Below are positions 7,472 through 14,143 of a stretch of DNA of 20,657 nucleotides, piece by piece. The first letter of the stretch is position 1. Each line of letters starts with the position of its first letter. The stretch lies in IMG/VR virus record IMGVR_UViG_3300006928_000138, positions 1-20,657 of that record. One strand, written 5' to 3'. The notes under the pieces were generated by a model. It ran no database searches, was not told where the DNA came from, and was given only the letters and a program-made list of their open reading frames with translations. The stretch is from a virus. Position numbers and translations under genes: made by a program.

Positions 7472-8290
7472 ATGGCAACTTATAAAAGTGACGCAGGAGC
7501 AATCCTAGAACCAGGTAATCAGATTGGACGTTTATCATCCTTCAACCATGAAGGTGTTAAAGGTTGGCCTGGAGTTGAAGCATTCGAACTTATTGGATTC
7601 CACAAGGTTTCTACTAAGTCAGGTTCAAAAGCAAACCACAAGAGCTTCAACATCACAATCCCTTCTCCCGATCGTCGTCCTGATGATCGTGTACGTAGTG
7701 ACCGCAGCAGCTTAGTAGTAAATGCTAGTTCAGACAGACCAGCATATGTCTATGGAGCTTCTATAGCTATAGGTCAAGACATCCCTTCAGGTGGTCTACC
7801 ATCTTTCCCTGCTTCTCCAGTGACAGCAGATATCGGTGGTACTAATACTGAAGTGATATTACTTGGTCCTGATAATGGTGGTGCTCCTTTAGGTGTTCCA
7901 TCTACTCAGCAAAATGGTCTAGCAGCAGCTACAAGTACTTTGACATTCAGTGGTACAACCATTGCTCAAGGTACATCAAACGTATCTGTTGGTAAACTTC
8001 CATTTTGGACAGTAGTAACAGGTGGTGGTATTACTGCAGCAAACGCAGCTAATTCCATGATGTACAAGGTAACAGCAAACACAACATTTAAAATTTATAA
8101 TGTTAACGCAGTTACTGATACTTCAGTTAATGGTGATGGTCTATTCATTTCTGATGATGATCATGATGCAGGTAGAGCAGCATACATCGTATGCCGTGTT
8201 AACTACTTACGTCCAGCTGCAGGAGTAAGCTTCAGTGATATCCAAGGATTCATTGACTTTGCTTCTCAGGTAGGCGGAACAGATTCTTAA
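7472..8290 (+). CDS. Probable head decoration or accessory capsid protein
   Basis: The product has 272 residues. It is rich in Gly, Ser, Thr, Ala and Asn, mostly beta-like, with no membrane segment. Residues 55-75 carry a basic patch with PDRRPDDRVRSD, residues ~100-180 are Gly/Pro/Thr-rich loops, and the C-terminal part (NYLRPAAGVSFSDIQGFIDF) is more ordered. It follows the coat gene by 16 bases, has the best ribosome-binding site of the left half, and is closed by a strong terminator. Coat and this protein would therefore be made together in large amounts. That pattern fits a decoration or second head protein, but I recognise no family. Confidence 0.55.
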   Translation: MATYKSDAGAILEPGNQIGRLSSFNHEGVKGWPGVEAFELIGFHKVSTKSGSKANHKSFNITIPSPDRRPDDRVRSDRSSLVVNASSDRPAYVYGASIAIGQDIPSGGLPSFPASPVTADIGGTNTEVILLGPDNGGAPLGVPSTQQNGLAAATSTLTFSGTTIAQGTSNVSVGKLPFWTVVTGGGITAANAANSMMYKVTANTTFKIYNVNAVTDTSVNGDGLFISDDDHDAGRAAYIVCRVNYLRPAAGVSFSDIQGFIDFASQVGGTDS

Positions 8291-8312
8291 TTCATATTCT
8301 TAGAATTAGTAG

Positions 8313-8344
8313 AAAGAGCGAGTCTTTATGGCTCGCTTTTTCAT
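8313..8344 (+). terminator. Strong intrinsic terminator after head genes
   Basis: The hairpin pairs AAAGAGCGAG (8313-8322) with CTCGCTTTTT (8332-8341) around a nine-base loop, giving a GC-rich six-pair core AGCGAG/CTCGCT that runs into a T tract. It lies 22 bases after the stop of the accessory head gene. Confidence 0.88.
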
Positions 8345-8397
8345 TGTCAAGAAAAATTTATTGAGGTAAGCTATTTAAAGAAGGATTATTTGAAATT

Positions 8398-8838
8398 ATG
8401 CTGTATCAACACAGAATTACTGGAGGGATAGTAGAGAAGATATCTCAACATGGAGAAGGAGTATCTATGGTCGTTAATGCTCAAGATGAAACTGAGTACG
8501 TAAATGATGAAGACTTAATTCCATGTGTTGGAGCTACTGGTGAAAAAATTAAAACAGAGGAGAGATTAAAAGCTGAGCTTAATGCCTCTGGAGATAAAGA
8601 AGCAAAATTAAGTAATAAAGAAACTTTTCCTGTAGATACTAGAATAAATATTAATACTGCAGGTGCTAGACAAATAGCAGATGCCTTACCTGGAGTGGGT
8701 TTAAAGACTGCTAGAGATATTAAAGATTTACAAACTACACTCTCAGGGGAAAGATTTACAAAATTAGAACAGCTAAGAGGCATTAAACGTATAGATTGGG
8801 ATGAGATATTTAAAGAAAACTTAGTGAGAGTAGACTAG
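8398..8838 (+). CDS. Helix-hairpin-helix DNA-binding protein in the connector cluster
   Basis: The product has 146 residues. The N-terminal ~45 residues form short beta strands (GGIVEKISQHGEGVSMVV, then EYVNDEDLIPC) of small-barrel type. Residues 50-75 are a charged linker. Residues 83-109 are a ComEA-like helix-hairpin-helix: ININTAGARQIADALPGVG with the hairpin Leu97-Pro-Gly-Val-Gly101, then KTARDIKD. A second helical turn with LEQLRGIKRIDWDEIF follows. Such motifs bind the DNA backbone without sequence preference. It is the first gene after the head terminator, with AGAAGGA at 8379-8385. Lying next to connector-like genes, it may hold the packaged DNA end at the neck. The domain is well supported; the role is inferred. 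Confidence 0.75.
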   Translation: MLYQHRITGGIVEKISQHGEGVSMVVNAQDETEYVNDEDLIPCVGATGEKIKTEERLKAELNASGDKEAKLSNKETFPVDTRININTAGARQIADALPGVGLKTARDIKDLQTTLSGERFTKLEQLRGIKRIDWDEIFKENLVRVD

Positions 8839-8839
8839 T

Positions 8840-8860
8840 AACAGGTAAATTTTACTTGTT
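8840..8860 (+). repeat. Inverted repeat just before the 8864 start codon
   Basis: AACAGGTA (8840-8847) pairs with TACTTGTT (8853-8860) over eight positions with one G-U pair, loop AATTT. It fills almost the whole 25-base gap and ends three bases before the ATG, where it could mask or mark the start site in RNA. There is no Shine-Dalgarno sequence. The core GGTA-AATT-TACTT resembles the first repeat of the coat leader. Confidence 0.55.
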
Positions 8861-8863
8861 TGA

Positions 8864-9343
8864 ATGAAGCTCGATACCTTTATACAATCAAAAGTACGTT
8901 GGCATTTAGGTTATAACATAACTTCAATACCAGCTGGTGACCAAGCCAGATTAGAAGAAGCATTAAATAATGTCCAAGATTCTTTTTGGGTTAGTAAAAT
9001 TATTGAACAAATAGGACGTTGTGATGAAGCAGAGAAAAGAACTGATATGACTGGAAGCATTAATAATGATACTGTTCCAAGAAATAGAATTGAAAGTATT
9101 GCTGGTGACGTTGACAGAACAGTTGCAACTTCAGATTTTCGTGAAACTTTAAAAACTTGGACAGAAATTTATATTTACGAAACGGATAGATTAGCAATGC
9201 ATTTATACGTTCCTAATTATAGAAATCCAGCTCAAGCAAGATATAGATTTAATAGAGAAGGTGCAGAATTTATACAAGCACTTCCTGGTCCAGCTGATGT
9301 AGCTGTTGGAACAAGATTACTATTAGAAGTAAGTCATAGATAG
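8864..9343 (+). CDS. Probable head-tail connector or neck protein
   Basis: The product has 159 residues, soluble, with helices in the first 60 residues (ARLEEALNNVQDSFWVSKII), a polar middle and a helical/aromatic C-terminal half (TWTEIYIYETDRLAMHLYVP). It ends in a small beta element (VAVGTRLLLEVSHR). Head completion and connector proteins of tailed phages are often of this size and lie at this place between coat and tail genes. The start is the only suitable ATG after the inverted repeat. I recognise no specific family; another neck or tail-adaptor protein is possible. Confidence 0.5.
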   Translation: MKLDTFIQSKVRWHLGYNITSIPAGDQARLEEALNNVQDSFWVSKIIEQIGRCDEAEKRTDMTGSINNDTVPRNRIESIAGDVDRTVATSDFRETLKTWTEIYIYETDRLAMHLYVPNYRNPAQARYRFNREGAEFIQALPGPADVAVGTRLLLEVSHR

Positions 9344-9345
9344 CT

Positions 9346-9597
9346 ATGGTTCTACCTACTACAAAACTTGGATATACTTTAGGTATAAAAAGAAATAGAG
9401 ATATCATTAGTCCAAGAGAGAGACAGAAAGCCAGTCCTTTCAAAGGTAGACGTACTAGAATGGCAGGAGAAAAGCGAATAGATTTATTTGCTGTTCGCCC
9501 AGATGAAGCACCTTTTTCTTATACGAAAGGTACTAATCTACCTAAACGATTTACTCAAACTTTAGACATTCCAATTGATAGGGAGGAGGAAGACTAA
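9346..9597 (+). CDS. Small basic hypothetical protein
   Basis: The product has 83 residues. It is strongly basic in the first 45 residues (GIKRNRDIISPRERQ, FKGRRTRMAGEKR), with an acidic end DREEED. It starts two bases after the previous stop and ends with TAAATG, so it touches the next start. No membrane segment or known motif is visible. Its position between a connector-like gene and a lysine-rich small protein suggests a minor virion or assembly protein. The function is unknown. Confidence 0.55.
   Translation: MVLPTTKLGYTLGIKRNRDIISPRERQKASPFKGRRTRMAGEKRIDLFAVRPDEAPFSYTKGTNLPKRFTQTLDIPIDREEED
9584..9589 (+). promoter_or_regulatory. Ribosome-binding site for the 9598 small gene
   Basis: AGGAGG lies within the last codons of the upstream gene, eight bases before the ATG at 9598. 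It supports the 55-codon frame as a real gene. Confidence 0.65.
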
Positions 9598-9765
9598 ATG
9601 GCAGACAAAAAAGGTAAAATGCCACCACAATTATTAGAATATTTTAAAAATAAAAATAAAAAGAAAGAAGATGGCAAAGAAATGTCTGATAAGGAAAAAC
9701 GTAAAGAAGCTTTGGATAAGTCTAAGATGATAAAAAATAAAAAAGAAGAGAAAAAAGATAAGTAA
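9598..9765 (+). CDS. Very small lysine-rich protein (55 residues)
   Basis: The frame encodes 55 residues starting MADKKGKMPPQLLEYFKNKN and ending at TAA 9763-9765. About 40 percent of residues are lysine. After the MPPQLLEYFK segment it is a lysine/glutamate-rich helix. Evidence that it is real: an AGGAGG at 9584, an ATG directly abutting the upstream stop, and a structured start (PPQLLEYF) that is not simple A-rich noise. Short proteins with a PP-x-LL-x-YFK start and a lysine-rich tail are familiar to me from marine phage structural regions, but I know no function. DNA or scaffold binding by charge is a guess. Confidence 0.6.
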   Translation: MADKKGKMPPQLLEYFKNKNKKKEDGKEMSDKEKRKEALDKSKMIKNKKEEKKDK

Positions 9766-9778
9766 AAAAACCTTCCTA

Positions 9779-9784
9779 TATAAT
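9779..9784 (+). promoter_or_regulatory. Weak candidate -10 box before 9811 gene
   Basis: TATAAT in the 45-base gap before the GTG at 9811. I see no good -35 partner in the A-rich upstream DNA, so this may be chance in A/T-rich sequence. Confidence 0.2.
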
Positions 9785-9810
9785 TAAAACAAGTCCTATG
9801 AATAAATAAC

Positions 9811-10608
9811 GTGGCAAGTAGTAGTTCAAACAAACAACCGTTAATGGTTGATCGCCCAGCAACGAATTCAACCCTATGTACAGTTGCGTCGGGACAATCA
9901 TTTTTAACAAGTTTAATTCCAACAGCTGTTGGTAATGCAACAAAAGTATTTGATGTTGACTCCGCATTAACCGATACTTCAATTAGTGGTGCTTATATTG
10001 ATGAAATTTGGTTTACATATGCAAAAAGATCTATACAAAAACTTGATGCAGTAACTCCTACTCAAGGAACTTATTCTGCAACAGGTACAGTTTGTACAGT
10101 AACTCTATCAGGCGGACATAATTTAGAGATAGGTCAAAAAGTATTTTTAGATTTTCTTACATACAACACTGGTGTAGTTCCGAAAGATGATACCTTTGAA
10201 GTTAAAGATACGTTAAATTTCACATCTACTACTTTTGATGTAGATGTCCCATCTCAGTCAGCAGCAAATGGAAATGTTAATGTCTCTTTACCCGTTGATT
10301 TTTGTTTTTATCTTGTTAGTACAGGTACAATTACAAACATTAATCAATTCTTCCCCTTATTTACTCAAAGTATTCCACAAGTATCGGAGAATCAAATATT
10401 AAGTACAACACTTACAGAAAAATTACCTTTAATTAATCATCCTACAGTACAGTCAGGAGCTTTAAATTTTGCTGGATCTAATAATGAAATTGCTCCAAAA
10501 CAAAGAGGATTAATGCTGAGAAGAGGTCAAGCTTTATATGTAGCTGCTAGTGGAGCTACTGCGTTGACAAATGGATTCTACTGTAACGTACAGGGTGGTT
10601 TCTATTAA
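9811..10608 (+). CDS. Virion protein with one inserted HGL-type beta module
   Basis: The product has 265 residues from a GTG at 9811; an ATG at 9844 (residue 12) is the alternative. Neither has a Shine-Dalgarno sequence. I prefer GTG because the polar SSSSNKQPLMVDRPA start looks continuous. Residues 86-159 form a beta-rich module (TYS...GHNLEIGQKVFLDF...ANGNVNVSL) related to three modules in the next protein. The flanks (DEIWFTYAKRSIQ before, and PVDFCFYLVSTGTITN, RRGQALYVAAS after) appear to be one outer domain into which the module is inserted. It is a probable tail or neck structural protein; the exact role is unknown. It ends five bases before the next gene. Confidence 0.6.
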   Translation: MASSSSNKQPLMVDRPATNSTLCTVASGQSFLTSLIPTAVGNATKVFDVDSALTDTSISGAYIDEIWFTYAKRSIQKLDAVTPTQGTYSATGTVCTVTLSGGHNLEIGQKVFLDFLTYNTGVVPKDDTFEVKDTLNFTSTTFDVDVPSQSAANGNVNVSLPVDFCFYLVSTGTITNINQFFPLFTQSIPQVSENQILSTTLTEKLPLINHPTVQSGALNFAGSNNEIAPKQRGLMLRRGQALYVAASGATALTNGFYCNVQGGFY

Positions 10609-10613
10609 AGGTT

Positions 10614-12884
10614 ATGTCATTCGGATTTAAAAAATTCGAAGATAAATCTAATTTCGAATTAAAAAATAATTTTAAAAATTTTGAAAATATTCCAAAACGA
10701 CCTAGTACTTATCCAAGAGGATCTGATGGATATGAATTAGAAAGTGAAGTTAAATTTTATAATCAAGATTCTTTATGGACTAGATGGAGAAGAGGGTATG
10801 AGTTATATACATTTACGCAACAGATATTAGGATCTACTGCTAAAGAAAGAGATAAGAGAGGAGACTATAGATTATTTTTTACTTTTCAACAGTTTCCTGG
10901 AGTTTTTATACCTGCCAGAATATTTACTTTTCCATCCACTAATCAAGAATTAGGTGAGCATATATGTGGGATGAGAGATACAGATGGATTTAGTTTTTAC
11001 GATTTTGGGTTACCAATATTAGATGTCAGATACTTAGCACCTCAAGTAAATGCTACATATTCTCAAAATGGAACAACTTTGGTAGTAACAAAAAATGATC
11101 ATGGATTATTTCCTGGTGATGATGTTTACTTAGATATATCTACAGGTAGTGCGACAGATGAGACTCTAACAATTGTGAGTAAGACACAGAATACTTTTAC
11201 CTTAACTGCATCAGGATCTGCAACAACTTCAGGTAATGTTATTTATCACAACTCTACAGCATTTAATGATACTCGTTGGAGATTTGTGAGAGTAAAACTA
11301 AGATCGTTACCAACTGAAGTTGCCTTCTTAGCTGGAGAAAGAATGGCAGATCGCATAGTAGAAAGAGACTCTGGTATATCTTCAACATATGCAAGATCAG
11401 GTTCTACAGTTACTGTGACTTGTAGTTCTGCTCATGGACTATCTACAGATAATAAAGTGTTTGTTGATGTAAGTACAGGAGCTGTTATATCTGGTAGATA
11501 TACAATCGAAGTTACTAGCCCTACACAATTTAAATTCACCACAATCCCTACTGGAACAACTTCAGGAAATTTAAAATTATTTAGATTAATAAGAGGATTT
11601 AGATACGACGATTATGTTGGTTATACAGTAACAGGCTCCGATGCGACAACAAATGAAATTATTTTTCAAAAAGCAGATAGTTATGGAGCAAAAACTGTAG
11701 ATACAATTGCTAAGACAACTGTACCAGCTCATAGAGGTTTTGCAGTAGGGAGATTTTTAACTACAGAATTAAGATGGAATTGTTCTTGTCAAGATTTTTC
11801 TAGAAGAGATAGTTATAATTTATTTAGTAAAAATAATCATGAGAAGTTTCCTGTAACTGCAATTAGAGATACAAAACCGGGAAATATAATTCAAAATGAC
11901 GGATCTTTAGATGAAAGAAGAGATGAACCTGGAGTATTTAGAGATTTAGGTTATGTGACTATAAATAATTTTTATCAGTTACCTGAATATGAAGATGAAA
12001 AACAAGATTCTTTTCAAAATTTACAATATTATCAATTACGTTGGTGCAAGCATATTTACGCTGCTATGTGGTCAATACTTCACGACGAAGGTAATGAACC
12101 ACTTAAATTAGCTGCGAAATATACCCAAAATGGTATTAATATTACTGTAGATTTTGAGAATCATAATTTAAATAAAAATGATAAAATTCAATTAAATTTT
12201 ACAAGTGGGAATGCAATATCAGGTGAATATACGATTACTGATGTTCCCAATCCAAATAGTTTTACTGTTGTTTATCCTTTTACACAAACTACAGGTGGAT
12301 ATGTAACTGTAGAAAATTTAAAAAAACATGAGTATGTCGGAGCTTGGTTATTAGAACCTAGTGATAAACCAATTGGAAAAGGATTAGAAAGTTGGGAAAG
12401 GAGATGGGCAAAAGAAAAAAGAAAAATGCAAGAAGCAGTGGAAATTTTTGCTTTATATAATCGTTCAACAAAATGGGAAGGTAATAAAAATATTGTTGGT
12501 GATTTTAATTTACCTCAAGATATAGCTAATTTTGATCCATCTGTAATTGCTATGACTTTAACTGATAGTTTAAAAAGAGATGAAACAGGTGGGTTAAATA
12601 GATCGGGTAAAGCTTTTAATACAACAAATAGAATGATTGCAATGGTAAATAAGTTATTTAATAAAGCACCTACGGTTTTAGATGATATAAAATTTGGAAT
12701 TGTAAATAAACCATTATCAGAATTTACTAATGTTTTTGAAGCTGGATTGCTACAAGCTGGAGATTATATAAATGGAGAGTTATTAGATGCTGCAGACAAT
12801 ACAAGTAATATGGATGCTGGAACATATAATCCAGAGACTGCCCAAGATACAGTAGTAGATGCAGGACTATATATAAATGTCTAA
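10614..12884 (+). CDS. Large virion protein with three HGL modules and a SWIM-like zinc pattern
   Basis: The product has 756 residues, the longest in the window apart from the portal frame. Residues 1-146 are a charged N-terminal domain (WTRWRRGYELYTF; FFTFQQFPGVFIPARIF). Related beta modules lie at residues ~147-212, ~257-323 and ~501-567, each with the pattern (T/K)Y..(S/N)G....V....H.L...D.V.LD.STG, then FT and TTSGN. Between modules two and three, CSC at 390-392 (WNCSCQDF) and CKH at 478-480 (RWCKHIYA) give a CxC...CxH set as in SWIM zinc fingers, with a long 85-residue spacer. The C-terminal ~190 residues are helical (MIAMVNKLFNKAPTVLDDI). It is probably a tail, nozzle or fibre-adaptor protein; no enzyme motif was seen. 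Confidence 0.65.
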   Translation: MSFGFKKFEDKSNFELKNNFKNFENIPKRPSTYPRGSDGYELESEVKFYNQDSLWTRWRRGYELYTFTQQILGSTAKERDKRGDYRLFFTFQQFPGVFIPARIFTFPSTNQELGEHICGMRDTDGFSFYDFGLPILDVRYLAPQVNATYSQNGTTLVVTKNDHGLFPGDDVYLDISTGSATDETLTIVSKTQNTFTLTASGSATTSGNVIYHNSTAFNDTRWRFVRVKLRSLPTEVAFLAGERMADRIVERDSGISSTYARSGSTVTVTCSSAHGLSTDNKVFVDVSTGAVISGRYTIEVTSPTQFKFTTIPTGTTSGNLKLFRLIRGFRYDDYVGYTVTGSDATTNEIIFQKADSYGAKTVDTIAKTTVPAHRGFAVGRFLTTELRWNCSCQDFSRRDSYNLFSKNNHEKFPVTAIRDTKPGNIIQNDGSLDERRDEPGVFRDLGYVTINNFYQLPEYEDEKQDSFQNLQYYQLRWCKHIYAAMWSILHDEGNEPLKLAAKYTQNGINITVDFENHNLNKNDKIQLNFTSGNAISGEYTITDVPNPNSFTVVYPFTQTTGGYVTVENLKKHEYVGAWLLEPSDKPIGKGLESWERRWAKEKRKMQEAVEIFALYNRSTKWEGNKNIVGDFNLPQDIANFDPSVIAMTLTDSLKRDETGGLNRSGKAFNTTNRMIAMVNKLFNKAPTVLDDIKFGIVNKPLSEFTNVFEAGLLQAGDYINGELLDAADNTSNMDAGTYNPETAQDTVVDAGLYINV

Positions 12885-12886
12885 TT

Positions 12887-13315
12887 ATGGCAGTACAAAT
12901 TCAATCTCGTAGATCGAGCACAGCACATGACAGACCTTTTCCAATAAGACTAGGAGCTGGTGAATTAACGGTAAATAACAATAATATAAGTCCTGGTTTA
13001 TTCTTTGCAGATAATACTGCATCTCCTAGTACAGGTTTAATTAAAGTAGGTCCTGTTCATATTGGATCTACCGCACCTAATAGTTCCCCTGCTGGATTTA
13101 CATCTTCTAGTAAGGGTGAAACTTGGTTAGATACTGCTAGTACGCATATATTTAAGATTCATGATGGCTCTGCATTTCAAATACCAAAAGCAGTTGCATC
13201 TGTTTCTGCTGGGCTACCAGCTAATCCTGTCAACGGTCAATTAGTTTGGGATACAAATTCAGGTGGGTCTTTAAAAATATATTTATCTGCACTTGGTAAC
13301 TGGCAGGCTGTTTAA
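12887..13315 (+). CDS. Tail-fibre protein with QxRR-type N-terminal adaptor
   Basis: The product has 142 residues, beta-rich with many Ser, Gly and Asn. The start AVQIQSRRSSTAHDRPF...LGAGELTVN is a divergent form of the N-terminal adaptor seen again at 16058 (ATQVQFRRGTTAEH...GADGEVTVD). That adaptor is common at the start of phage receptor-binding or fibre subunits. The middle has a GETWLDTASTHIFKIHDGSAF stretch, and the end PANPVNGQLVWDTNSGG...LGNWQAV is a typical small fibre beta motif. The start is coupled to the previous stop through TAATTATG without a Shine-Dalgarno sequence. It is a probable fibre component; the receptor is unknown. Confidence 0.65.
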   Translation: MAVQIQSRRSSTAHDRPFPIRLGAGELTVNNNNISPGLFFADNTASPSTGLIKVGPVHIGSTAPNSSPAGFTSSSKGETWLDTASTHIFKIHDGSAFQIPKAVASVSAGLPANPVNGQLVWDTNSGGSLKIYLSALGNWQAV

Positions 13316-13558
13316 TTATTTATTTAATAAATGATCTAAAATTCTATCTAATTTACTATGTACTGCTTGCATTTCCCTTAAAAAATCTTCTTTTAATACA
13401 TAATCATGTAAAACTTCATTTTTTAACTTTTCTAAATTTCTTTCAATATTTTCAAATCTTCTATCTAATTTTTTATTAAAGTTACCTAAAGCCCTTGATA
13501 TACCAGCGAAGGCTCCAACACTTCCTGAAATAATAGCTGCAATGACTTGAGGCTCCAT
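13316..13558 (-). CDS. Small single-span membrane coiled-coil protein on the minus strand
   Basis: The product has 80 residues. Residues 4-24 (QVIAAIISGSVGAFAGIS) are hydrophobic and small-residue rich, fit for one membrane span. Residues 27-78 are a highly charged amphipathic helix (LDRRFENIERNLEKLKNEV, then SKLDRILDHLL), a likely coiled coil outside the membrane. It is the only convincing minus-strand gene. Its stop abuts the stop of the fibre gene at 13315, giving convergent genes with no space. The topology resembles small holin or lysis accessory proteins, but there is no lysin beside it and I do not claim a lysis role. Its ATG has no Shine-Dalgarno sequence; a TATAAT lies 7-12 bases upstream. 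Confidence 0.7.
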   Translation of the reverse strand: MEPQVIAAIISGSVGAFAGISRALGNFNKKLDRRFENIERNLEKLKNEVLHDYVLKEDFLREMQAVHSKLDRILDHLLNK

Positions 13559-13564
13559 AACTTA

Positions 13565-13572
13565 ATTATAAT
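13565..13572. promoter_or_regulatory. Palindromic TATAAT between divergent genes
   Basis: The 54-base gap between the minus gene (start 13558) and the plus gene (start 13613) contains the palindrome ATTATAAT, which gives TATAAT on both strands. On the minus strand transcription would begin almost at the ATG (leaderless). On the plus strand it would give a leader of about 34 bases. I see no clear -35 element on either strand. Confidence 0.35.
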
Positions 13573-13612
13573 GGTAGGCACAGTTTAAAATAGATAATTA
13601 TATGTAAATAAA

Positions 13613-14143
13613 ATGGCAACAGGTTACGAACCGAATATACAAGGAGCTATTGCTGCATTAAGAGATTTAATGATAGCCAATAATGTGAATAAGGCTCGTG
13701 AACCATATGAGCCTAATTATAGAGGATTAGTTGATGCAGTAATTGATTTAAAAGAAGGATTTCCAACTTTTGCTCCAGCACAAGTTACTTTTACAGCTAC
13801 TGCATTTGAGGCTGTGACTGAGGGAGATGCTTTATTTATGCGTACATCTGATGGAAAAGTTGGTAAAGCCAGTGCTGCAAATGGATTATTAGAAAATGCT
13901 TCTGTAATAGGATTTGCACAAATATCAGCATTAACAGATGAGTCATTACAGGTTGTTGTTGCTGGTCTAAAAGATATATCAGGATTAGACGCAGGGGATT
14001 TGTTTTTTTTATCTGCAACTACATCTGGTGCAATAACTGCAACTCCTCCTTCTTCTGCAGGTCAGGCAGTCGTAAGAATAGGTGAGGCTGCAACCGCAAC
14101 TAAATTATCTATTCAAATTGAACCACCTATTAAATTAAGTTAA
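13613..14143 (+). CDS. Fibre-region protein with YEPN repeats and AGD/EPPI domain (first of pair)
   Basis: The product has 176 residues. The N-terminus holds two copies of a short helical repeat: GYEPNIQGAIAALRDLM at about 4-20 and PYEPNYRGLVDAVIDLKEGFP at about 32-52. Residues ~60-176 are a beta domain containing AFEAVTEGDALFMRTSDGKVGKA, SGLDAGDLFFLSA, TPPSSAGQAVVRIGEAAT and the end EPPIKLS. The next gene encodes the same domain with one helical repeat. This beta domain is common in phage fibre and tail surface proteins. The stop and next start overlap by one base (TAATG). A run of eight T (14003-14010) lies in the gene but the frame stays open. Confidence 0.68.
   Translation: MATGYEPNIQGAIAALRDLMIANNVNKAREPYEPNYRGLVDAVIDLKEGFPTFAPAQVTFTATAFEAVTEGDALFMRTSDGKVGKASAANGLLENASVIGFAQISALTDESLQVVVAGLKDISGLDAGDLFFLSATTSGAITATPPSSAGQAVVRIGEAATATKLSIQIEPPIKLS

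Noticed and set aside
8481-8783. A 100-codon minus-strand open frame opposite the helix-hairpin-helix gene
   Set aside because: The plus frame encodes a recognisable HhH domain. The antisense frame is a by-product of its codon pattern and would stand alone against the operon.
14003-14010. Run of eight T as a programmed frameshift or sequencing error
   Set aside because: The frame stays open to a C-terminus (EPPIKLS) that matches the downstream paralogue, so no shift is needed.
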